A DNA stretch of 21,051 nucleotides from a virus. The DNA lies in the IMG/VR virus record IMGVR_UViG_3300025102_000356, positions 1 through 21,051 of that record, one strand, 5' to 3'. The position numbers and the translations under genes are program-made. Below the pieces are notes generated by a model. The model did not search any database. It saw only the letters and a list, made by a program, of their open reading frames with translations, and had not been told where the DNA came from. This document shows, one piece after another, positions 1 to 6,005 of this stretch; the first letter of the stretch is position 1; the number at the start of each line of letters is the position of its first letter.

Positions 1-1829
1 ACACTACAGGAGCTGAATATAACGCTAGTGGACTCTACATAACTTCTTTTGATTCTAATGGTTTTACAGTTGGTGATAATTCTGCAGGTAACTATGGAGT
101 AAATGGAAACGGAATAAACTACGTAGCCTGGTGCTTCAATGCTGGAACGGATGCAGCAGCTACTAATAACGATGGGGGCAATACAAGTACCGTAAAAGCT
201 AATACAGATGCAGGTTTTTCTATTATTACATATACAGGTGATGGTACTAATAATTCTTCAGTAGGTCACGGATTAAATAGTATTCCTGAAATGTTTATAT
301 ACAAGAGAAGAAGCTCTTCAGGTTCTTGGAATATTGTACATAAAGATGTCAACAACTATAAAGCTTATTTAGAATTTACTACTGGAGCTGCTAGTAATGA
401 TTCATCAATGCAGTCTCCCACAGACTCTGTAATTAGGTTTAACACTAGCTCACCATCTTTTAATGGCTCAAATCAAGACTGGTTAATATATGCTTTCCAC
501 AGCGTAGACAAAATACAAAAAGTAGGTACTTATACAGGTAATGGCTCTACTAATGGTACTATGGTTGAAACAGGATTCGAACCTGCTTGGATAATAATAA
601 AAGGACTAGAGGGAGATAGATGGTTAATAGCAGATAATAAAAGACATGCTCCTGTAAATAATAATGCTTTTTTAGATGCACAAAGTACTCACCAAGAGTC
701 AGCATTAGGAACAGGTAATGGAGTTACTTTTTTATCTAATGGCTTTCAATTAGCAACAAACGACAATGCTTTAAACGGTACTAATAAAGGATACATATAC
801 CTTGCTATAGCAGCAGACCCTGATACTACTACTCCAACTGTAGAGAATAGCTTTGATGTTGTTACTTATACAGGTAATGGAGGAACTAAAAGTATTGATA
901 CGAGCTTCAAACCTGACCTTGTATGGATAAAGCAAAGAACAGGAAGTGCTGCAAATCATTTACTGTTTGATTCTATTAGAGGTGTTCATAAACAGATTAA
1001 CTCTAATCAAAGCTACGCAGAAACAGATAGGACTTCAATAGACAAAGGTTTAACTTCTTTTGATTCTAATGGGTTTACTGTGAAAGATACAAGTGCAGGG
1101 GATTATGAAATTAATGGGGTAAATGGAGGCACATATTCAGGAAATGGTACTTATGTTGCTTGGGTTTTCAAGGCAGGAGACCACGATGACAACTTACCAC
1201 AGGTAAACACAGAGGGTAGTATTTCTTCGGTTACTTCGGTGAATGATGCATCAGGATTTAGTATTGTGAAATGGACAGGAAACGAACAAGCATCACAAAC
1301 TGTTGGACACGGATTGAGTAGCAGCCCTGAAATAGCGTTCATCAAGCAATTAGATGGAGGTAGAGATTGGATAGTACCTTTATTTACAGAAACTTCTGGA
1401 GATTATATGGAACTAAATGATAATGCAGCTGAAGCAACAGACACTAATAAATGGAGTGCAGTTTCTTCAACAACATTCACAGTAGGTGCTGACCCATTTA
1501 CAAATGGTGCAGGAAGTCCGTATATAGGATATTTCTTTAAATCTATAACAGGTTATCAGAAGATAGGGAGTTATACAGGAACAGGAAGTGCAGTAACAGT
1601 AACAACAGGGTTTAGACCGAGATTTGTAATACAAAAAATTGCATCGGCATCTGGTGATTGGGCGATGTATGATTCTGTAAGAGGTGGGAATAAAATTCTT
1701 TTTCCGTATTTAAGTAATGCGGAGCTTAATGATTCAACTTATGGTGTTACTTTCAACTCAAATGGATTTACTATAAATTCAGGTTATTCTTCAAATGGAA
1801 ATAACTACATCTATTTAGCAATAAAATAA
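1..1829 (+). CDS. Tail fibre/spike protein with DUF7483-like repeats (5' partial)
   Basis: The reading frame is already open at base 3, so the gene starts before the window; the ATG at 291 is internal because the bases before it encode the same repeat pattern. About 608 residues are visible. They form successive modules of roughly 100 residues with recurring elements: a YTGNG turn, GFxPxxVxIK, an SNGFTV strand and an AWxFKA or IYLAI strand. I recognise this as the DUF7483-like beta-sandwich module seen in tail fibres of marine phages. It is predicted to sit at the virion tip and bind a surface glycan; no catalytic residues are apparent. Modules come in a C-A-B order repeated twice (see the repeat entry). 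The stop overlaps the holin start by one base (TAATG). The family assignment is from memory of the pattern; the exact receptor is unknown. Confidence 0.8.
   Translation, partial: TTGAEYNASGLYITSFDSNGFTVGDNSAGNYGVNGNGINYVAWCFNAGTDAAATNNDGGNTSTVKANTDAGFSIITYTGDGTNNSSVGHGLNSIPEMFIYKRRSSSGSWNIVHKDVNNYKAYLEFTTGAASNDSSMQSPTDSVIRFNTSSPSFNGSNQDWLIYAFHSVDKIQKVGTYTGNGSTNGTMVETGFEPAWIIIKGLEGDRWLIADNKRHAPVNNNAFLDAQSTHQESALGTGNGVTFLSNGFQLATNDNALNGTNKGYIYLAIAADPDTTTPTVENSFDVVTYTGNGGTKSIDTSFKPDLVWIKQRTGSAANHLLFDSIRGVHKQINSNQSYAETDRTSIDKGLTSFDSNGFTVKDTSAGDYEINGVNGGTYSGNGTYVAWVFKAGDHDDNLPQVNTEGSISSVTSVNDASGFSIVKWTGNEQASQTVGHGLSSSPEIAFIKQLDGGRDWIVPLFTETSGDYMELNDNAAEATDTNKWSAVSSTTFTVGADPFTNGAGSPYIGYFFKSITGYQKIGSYTGTGSAVTVTTGFRPRFVIQKIASASGDWAMYDSVRGGNKILFPYLSNAELNDSTYGVTFNSNGFTINSGYSSNGNNYIYLAIK
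41..1829 (+). repeat. Three-module (C-A-B) super-repeat within the fibre gene
   Basis: The block AACTTCTTTTGATTCTAATG occurs at 41-60 and again at 1052-1071, 1011 bases apart. Module A begins with GFSI at 213 and again at 1254 and carries VGHGL later in both copies. Module B begins with K(V/I)G(T/S)YTG near 522 and 1563 and ends with YIYLAI. Both A and B copies are 1041 bases apart, so about ten codons were added in the C-A linker of the second copy. The gene therefore grew by duplication of a three-domain unit and not only of single domains. The first C copy is cut by the window edge. Confidence 0.75.
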
Positions 1830-2242
1830 TGGAAAAGAAGAAATTTAAAGATACCGGCGTTGGAAAATTTTTATTAGATAAAATACCTAGCGTCGTTGGG
1901 GCTATTGCTGGTGATACACCTGTTGGCTCTGTAATACAAGCTATAATTGGCGGCTCAAATATGAGCGATTCTGATAAACAAATTGCTCTTGAAAAATTAA
2001 AAATAGAACGTGCTGAAATAGATGGCACAACTAAAAGATGGGTGGCGGATGCTAGATCAGGCTCTTGGTTTGCTTCTAATGTTCGCCCTCTTGTATTAGT
2101 ATTTTTAACAGTTAGTTATGTAGCGGGTTGGTATATGGGATATCCGTTAGATTCCATAACTGGACTTTTAACAATCGTAATTGGAGGCTATTTCGGATCT
2201 AGAGGTGTGGAAAAAGTATTTGGAAACAATAAACATAAATAA
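1829..2242 (+). CDS. Holin, 3TM (GTA-type) family
   Basis: This 137-residue protein matches the pattern of the holin family called 3TMs, known from gene transfer agents and many marine phages. It has a basic N-terminus, a weakly hydrophobic Gly/Ala/Val segment at about 18-42, a charged helical stretch (50-75), the motif WVADARSGSWFASNVRPL, and two membrane segments at about 85-104 and 106-125, followed by a basic tail. Holins form membrane lesions that let the endolysin reach the wall at the end of infection. It starts on the stop of the fibre gene (TAATG), which suggests translational coupling, and it lies two genes upstream of the peptidase, as expected for a lysis cassette. The family call is firm by motif; the lytic role is inferred. 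Confidence 0.8.
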   Translation: MEKKKFKDTGVGKFLLDKIPSVVGAIAGDTPVGSVIQAIIGGSNMSDSDKQIALEKLKIERAEIDGTTKRWVADARSGSWFASNVRPLVLVFLTVSYVAGWYMGYPLDSITGLLTIVIGGYFGSRGVEKVFGNNKHK

Positions 2243-2245
2243 AAA

Positions 2246-2392
2246 ATGGAAGATCTAAAAATATTTGGTCTTAATGTAGGAGCTTTACTATTTTCAGTTA
2301 TACCTGATTTAAATCCTGCATTACAAACGGTAGTTTTAATATTAACAATAATATATACTATCTTAATGATAATTAAAAAATACAAAGAATAA
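2246..2392 (+). CDS. Small one-pass membrane protein, 48 aa
   Basis: A short frame fills the gap between holin and peptidase exactly: ATG at 2246, stop TAA at 2390-2392, leaving 3-base gaps on both sides. The protein has an acidic N-terminus (MEDLKIFG), a moderately hydrophobic start (9-20), one strong membrane segment at about 27-43 (QTVVLILTIIYTILMII) and a KKYKE tail. Tight packing, an A-rich leader and a sensible membrane topology support it as real. From its place between holin and endolysin it may modulate lysis (second holin, antiholin or spanin-like role), but there is no lipobox and no direct evidence. Similar short proteins are common in flavobacterial phages as far as I recall. Function not assigned. 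Confidence 0.65.
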   Translation: MEDLKIFGLNVGALLFSVIPDLNPALQTVVLILTIIYTILMIIKKYKE

Positions 2393-2394
2393 CA

Positions 2395-2739
2395 ATGAAA
2401 TACTTTAATGAATCTGAATTTAATAACTTTGAAAAAATGGATCCTAAGCTTCTTGATATGCTAGATAATCTTAGAGAAACATATGGATATCCAATTACAT
2501 TAACATCAACATACAGATCGCCTCAGCATCCAATAGAAGCGCGTAAATCTAATCCTGGTGAGCATACTTATGGCGCCGCTGTAGATATAGCTTGTGTAGG
2601 GGGTGAGGCTACTTATAAATTAGTAAAAGCAGCTATTGAAGTAGGATTTACTAGAATAGGTATAAGTAGAAAAAATAACTTTGTTCATGTAGGAATAGGA
2701 TATGATGGAGCGCCTCCTATTACAATATGGACATATTAA
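2395..2739 (+). CDS. M15-family peptidase endolysin
   Basis: This 114-residue protein is a compact zinc peptidase of the M15 type (D-Ala-D-Ala carboxypeptidase / L-Ala-D-Glu endopeptidase fold). The metal-binding pattern is clear: GEHTYGAAVDI gives His57 and Asp64, and NFVHVG gives His98. TSTYRSPQHP with Arg41 matches the conserved substrate-side arginine region. It would cut peptidoglycan stem peptides once the holin opens the membrane. There is no signal peptide and no separate wall-binding domain, which fits holin-dependent release and a Gram-negative host with a thin wall. It follows the 48-residue membrane protein by 2 bases and precedes the 72-residue gene by 9. The class is well supported; the exact bond cut is not determined. 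Confidence 0.85.
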   Translation: MKYFNESEFNNFEKMDPKLLDMLDNLRETYGYPITLTSTYRSPQHPIEARKSNPGEHTYGAAVDIACVGGEATYKLVKAAIEVGFTRIGISRKNNFVHVGIGYDGAPPITIWTY

Positions 2740-2748
2740 ATAAATTAA

Positions 2749-2967
2749 ATGAAATTAATTAGAAAAATAAGCGTAGGTACTGATTATAAAAATGAAGCTA
2801 TGCATTATTCTGTTGGACAAGAAGTATATGGTGGACATAAAATATGTGATATACTAGAAGACGATGGAGGTTACAAAATTTATATAACAAAAAACAAAGA
2901 GGTATTGCCTTGGAAATTCTTTAATTCTAACATGGCTGTATCTATAGAATACAATCTGGACTATTAA
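2749..2967 (+). CDS. Conserved phage protein of unknown function, 72 aa
   Basis: The protein is soluble, has no membrane segment and is rich in short beta-type stretches: KLIRKISVG, MHYSVGQEVYGGH, YKIYITK, then the C-terminal pattern NSNMAVSIEYNLDY. I recognise this general pattern as a small protein often placed just upstream of terminase genes in marine phages, but I know no function for it. Its stop is immediately followed by the next start (TAAATG), so it belongs to the same transcription unit as the GroES-like gene. A packaging-related or small regulatory role would be guesswork from position only. Confidence 0.7.
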   Translation: MKLIRKISVGTDYKNEAMHYSVGQEVYGGHKICDILEDDGGYKIYITKNKEVLPWKFFNSNMAVSIEYNLDY

Positions 2968-3576
2968 ATGAAATCATTATTCAATTATATTATATCTACT
3001 AAATCACGGTACAACAACAAAGTAAATGTTGATACAAAAGAATTAATATTAAATACAGAAATTACAGAAAGAGATTATGTATTTGTTAATAGAGTTGGGA
3101 AAGTTTTAAGTGAACCAGCTTATGGAATTACTAGTAAAACACCCCGTAAAGGAGATGATGTAATTGTTCATCATAATGTATTTAGGAGATGGTTTGATAT
3201 TCATGGTAAAGAAAAGAATAGTTCTAATTTTTTAAAAGAAAATGAATTTTTTGTTGCCCCTGACCAGATATTTGCTTTTAATAGAAATAATAAGTGGCAT
3301 TGCCCTGATGAATATTGCTTTGTTGAGCCTGTATATAATAGTAAAAAATGGGACCCTCAGGACGAAGAAAAATTAAAAGGTAAGCTTGTGTATAGCAACA
3401 GTGAATTAGACAAATTAGGGATAGCTATAGGAGACGTGGTGGGATTTACACCTAACTCTGAATATGAGTTTGAAATAGAAGGCAAAAAATTATATAGAAT
3501 ATTATCTAATCAAGTTACAATAAATTATGGACAGAAGAAAAAGAATAATAGAAGCTGCCGAAAAAGCATTAGTTGA
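2968..3576 (+). CDS. Protein with two tandem GroES-like domains
   Basis: The 202-residue protein reads as two co-chaperonin (Hsp10/GroES) type beta-barrels in series. Domain 1 (about 20-108) has VGKVLSEPAYGITSKTPRKG at 43-62, then DDVIVHHN, a loop with basic residues at 72-90, and FFVAPDQIFAF. Domain 2 (about 115-188) has EYCFVEPV, GKLVYSN, GIAIGDVVGFTPNSEYEFEI and LYRILSNQVTINY. Both follow the GroES order: opening strand, G(K/E)V or GKL, a variable loop, GD(D/V/I)V, then an ending like SDILAIV. GroES rings close the folding chamber of GroEL; T4 gp31 and other phage co-chaperonins support folding of the capsid protein. The link here is by pattern only. The last 50 bases overlap the next gene in another frame, so the tail after residue 188 is probably unstructured. 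Alternative: a structural protein that reuses the fold. Confidence 0.55.
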   Translation: MKSLFNYIISTKSRYNNKVNVDTKELILNTEITERDYVFVNRVGKVLSEPAYGITSKTPRKGDDVIVHHNVFRRWFDIHGKEKNSSNFLKENEFFVAPDQIFAFNRNNKWHCPDEYCFVEPVYNSKKWDPQDEEKLKGKLVYSNSELDKLGIAIGDVVGFTPNSEYEFEIEGKKLYRILSNQVTINYGQKKKNNRSCRKSIS

Positions 3577-3772
3577 ACTTGAAAAAGTTATTAGACAAAA
3601 TATTGATTTATCTGAACTAGATCCTGAAAAAGCAAAAACAGCAGCTCAAGCTAAATGGGTTGCAATAGAAGATTCGTTAAAAATTATAGAAAAAATTGAA
3701 GAGTTATCCGATAAAAAATCTAGCAATAAAGAATCTAAAACTTTTTTAGGTGTTGAAAATAGAATCAAATAA
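3527..3772 (+). CDS. Small helical protein, small-terminase candidate
   Basis: The 81-residue protein is almost entirely helical. A basic start (MDRRKRIIEAAEKAL) leads into a helix to about residue 25, then the distinctive NIDLSELDPEKAKTAAQAKW, a second helix (VAIEDSLKIIEKIEEL) and a polar tail. It lies directly before the large terminase and shares a TAATG stop-start with it, the usual place of the DNA-recognising small subunit. It is shorter than typical TerS proteins (about 100-180 residues) and I see no clear helix-turn-helix, so the role is a positional inference. The start at 3527 lies inside the GroES-like gene and has the same AAATTATG leader as other starts here, which supports the 50-base overlap as real. 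Confidence 0.6.
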   Translation: MDRRKRIIEAAEKALVELEKVIRQNIDLSELDPEKAKTAAQAKWVAIEDSLKIIEKIEELSDKKSSNKESKTFLGVENRIK

Positions 3773-6003
3773 TGTACAAACAAACGCTTTATAAAATACA
3801 CAATACTCATTTATCCGATAAAAAAATTAAACATCTTAATAAACATAAGAAGTTTGAATATGGATATAATGAAGATTTAGACTGTGTTATAATAAGTAAA
3901 GATGGTACAATAGGTGATATATATGAAATACAAGGTCTTAAGGTAGCAATACCTAAAACTCCAAATAAAATAGATGGAGAAGATCTAAAGCAAACAGATC
4001 AATATTTTAAAATAAAAAATAAACCTGAATCTTTAAATAAAATAAAAAGCATATATGATTTCCAATCTTACCCAGAAGATATTAAAGAAAAATATTACAA
4101 GTATATTGATGATGAATTTAATTATCGTAATGATGGGTATTGGTTCATGTGCAATGGTTCCCCGAACTACGTTACAGGATCGCACTATGTCTATCTCACT
4201 TGGACAAAAATCGACGTGGGAGCACCAGATTTTAGACAGGCAAACAGAATATTTTATTACTTCTGGGAGGCTTGCAAGGCAGATAAGAGATCTTATGGAA
4301 TGTGCTACCTTAAGAACAGACGGTCTGGCTTTAGCTTCATGGCATCCTCAGAGACTGTTAACTTGGCAACAACTTCCAAGGACTCTAGATTTGGGGTCTT
4401 ATCTAAAACTGGAGCAGATGCGAAGAAGATGTTTACAGACAAGATTGTACCCATATCAATCAACTATCCATTTTTTTTCAAACCAATACAGGATGGGATG
4501 GAAAGACCAAAGACGGAGTTATCCTATAAGATACCGTCAAGAAGACTTACCAGAAACGCCATCAAAGAGACCTATAGTCAGGAGGAATTTGGGCAGGGGC
4601 TCGATACAACAATCGACTGGAAGAACACCGGCGACAACTCGTATGATGGGGAGAAGTTACAACTCCTCGTCCATGATGAATCCGGTAAATGGGAGAGGCC
4701 GGACAATATACTCAACAACTGGAGAGTCACAAAAACGTGCCTCAGGCTCGGTGCCAAAGTAGTAGGTAAATGTATGATGGGATCTACATCTAATGCTTTA
4801 TCAAAAGGTGGAGATCATTTTAAAAAATTATATAATAATTCAGATGTCAAAAATAGAAACCGCAATGGCCAGACTACAAGTGGATTATATGCTTTGTTCA
4901 TACCTATGGAATGGGGATATGAGGGATTCATTGATAAGTTCGGGTATCCTGTCTTCGACACTCCATCAGAACCGATTGAAGGAATTGATGGCGAAAAAAT
5001 ATATTCGGGCGTTATTAACCATTGGAACAACGAGGTAGAAGGTTTAAAACATGACAGTGATGCTTTAAATGAATACTATAGACAATTTCCAAGATCAGAA
5101 AAACATGCTTTTAGAGATGAAACAATTAATTCATTATTTAATTTAACTAAAATCTACGAGCAAATAGATTACAACGAAGAAATGGCCTTAAAAGGTTATG
5201 TAACAACAGGGGCTTTTAGTTGGAAAAACGGTATAAAAGATACTAAGGTAATATGGACGCCAACTAAAAATGGAAGATTTAGGCTATCTTGGATACCCCC
5301 AGTTTCTTTGCAAAATAATATAATTACAAAAAATGGTATTAAATTTCCTGGTAATGATGGGCTCGGAGCCTTCGGATGTGATAGTTATGACATCAGCGGT
5401 ACTGTTGGGGGTGGTGGGTCTAATGGTGCTCTTCATGGATTAACAACATGGAGTATGATTAGCGATATACCTAATACTAAATTTTTTTTAGAATATATTG
5501 CTAGACCGCAAACAGCAGAAATATTTTTTGAAGACGTATTAATGGCTTGTTTGTTTTATGGAATGCCAATACTTGCTGAAAATAATAAACCAAGATTATT
5601 ATATCACTTTAAAAGAAGAGGTTATAGAGGCTTTTCTATGAACCGTCCAGATAAATCTAAGTTAAAATTATCTAAAACAGAAATAGAATTAGGAGGTATT
5701 CCTAATACATCAGAAGATATTAAGCAAGCTCATGCAGCCGCTATAGAATCTTATATAGAAAATCATATTGGTAAAAAAGAAAATTCGTATGGTAATATGT
5801 TTTTTCAAAGAACTTTAGAAGATTGGGCTAAATTTGATATATCAAAAAGAACATCTCATGATGCTTCTATAAGTAGTGGCTTAGCTATAATGGCTTGTCA
5901 AAAACATTTATACCGCCCTTCGGCGGAAAGAGTAACAAAAAAAGTTGATTTTGGTTTTTCAAAATATACTAATTCAGGATCAAGAAGTCAGATAATAAAA
6001 TAA
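3772..6003 (+). CDS. terL: Terminase large subunit (packaging ATPase and nuclease)
   Basis: The 743-residue protein carries both parts of a DNA-packaging motor. The ATPase has a deviant Walker A (KNRRSGFS, 181-188), a Walker B (LQLLVHDE, 296-303; Asp302-Glu303) and a coupling motif (MMGSTSN, 335-341). The RNase H-like nuclease has a first acidic site in FGCDSYD (Asp537, Asp540), a middle Glu603 in ILAENN and a last Asp697 in HDASISSGLAIMA. The roughly 120-residue N-terminal extension makes it longer than the common 450-600. It docks on the portal at the empty prohead, pumps DNA in and cuts it. The stop is 2 bases before the portal start. Base composition is patchy: about 44% GC over 4141-4800 and high again near 4860-5040 and 5355-5420, against 22-30% elsewhere in the gene, with C- and G-ending codons in the rich parts. 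Confidence 0.9.
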   Translation: MYKQTLYKIHNTHLSDKKIKHLNKHKKFEYGYNEDLDCVIISKDGTIGDIYEIQGLKVAIPKTPNKIDGEDLKQTDQYFKIKNKPESLNKIKSIYDFQSYPEDIKEKYYKYIDDEFNYRNDGYWFMCNGSPNYVTGSHYVYLTWTKIDVGAPDFRQANRIFYYFWEACKADKRSYGMCYLKNRRSGFSFMASSETVNLATTSKDSRFGVLSKTGADAKKMFTDKIVPISINYPFFFKPIQDGMERPKTELSYKIPSRRLTRNAIKETYSQEEFGQGLDTTIDWKNTGDNSYDGEKLQLLVHDESGKWERPDNILNNWRVTKTCLRLGAKVVGKCMMGSTSNALSKGGDHFKKLYNNSDVKNRNRNGQTTSGLYALFIPMEWGYEGFIDKFGYPVFDTPSEPIEGIDGEKIYSGVINHWNNEVEGLKHDSDALNEYYRQFPRSEKHAFRDETINSLFNLTKIYEQIDYNEEMALKGYVTTGAFSWKNGIKDTKVIWTPTKNGRFRLSWIPPVSLQNNIITKNGIKFPGNDGLGAFGCDSYDISGTVGGGGSNGALHGLTTWSMISDIPNTKFFLEYIARPQTAEIFFEDVLMACLFYGMPILAENNKPRLLYHFKRRGYRGFSMNRPDKSKLKLSKTEIELGGIPNTSEDIKQAHAAAIESYIENHIGKKENSYGNMFFQRTLEDWAKFDISKRTSHDASISSGLAIMACQKHLYRPSAERVTKKVDFGFSKYTNSGSRSQIIK

Positions 6004-6005
6004 AT

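Noticed and set aside
291-291. ATG at 291 as the true start of the fibre gene
   Set aside because: The frame is open back to base 3 and encodes the same module pattern before 291.
3527-3580. Programmed frameshift joining the GroES-like gene with the next gene
   Set aside because: The A-rich stretch invites the idea, but joining would need a +1 (or -2) shift with no recognised slippery site, and the downstream frame has its own good start leader.
4055-4762. Long second open frame (235 codons) inside terL
   Set aside because: It lies in the region of higher G/C where stop codons are rarer in all frames; the product is rich in Arg, Ser, Thr and Gln without domain-like pattern, while the terL frame carries the Walker and coupling motifs.
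5913-5926. CCGCC-CTTC-GGCGG hairpin as a terminator
   Set aside because: It lies inside the terL coding frame about 80 bases before the stop, has only 5 pairs and no T run directly after it.
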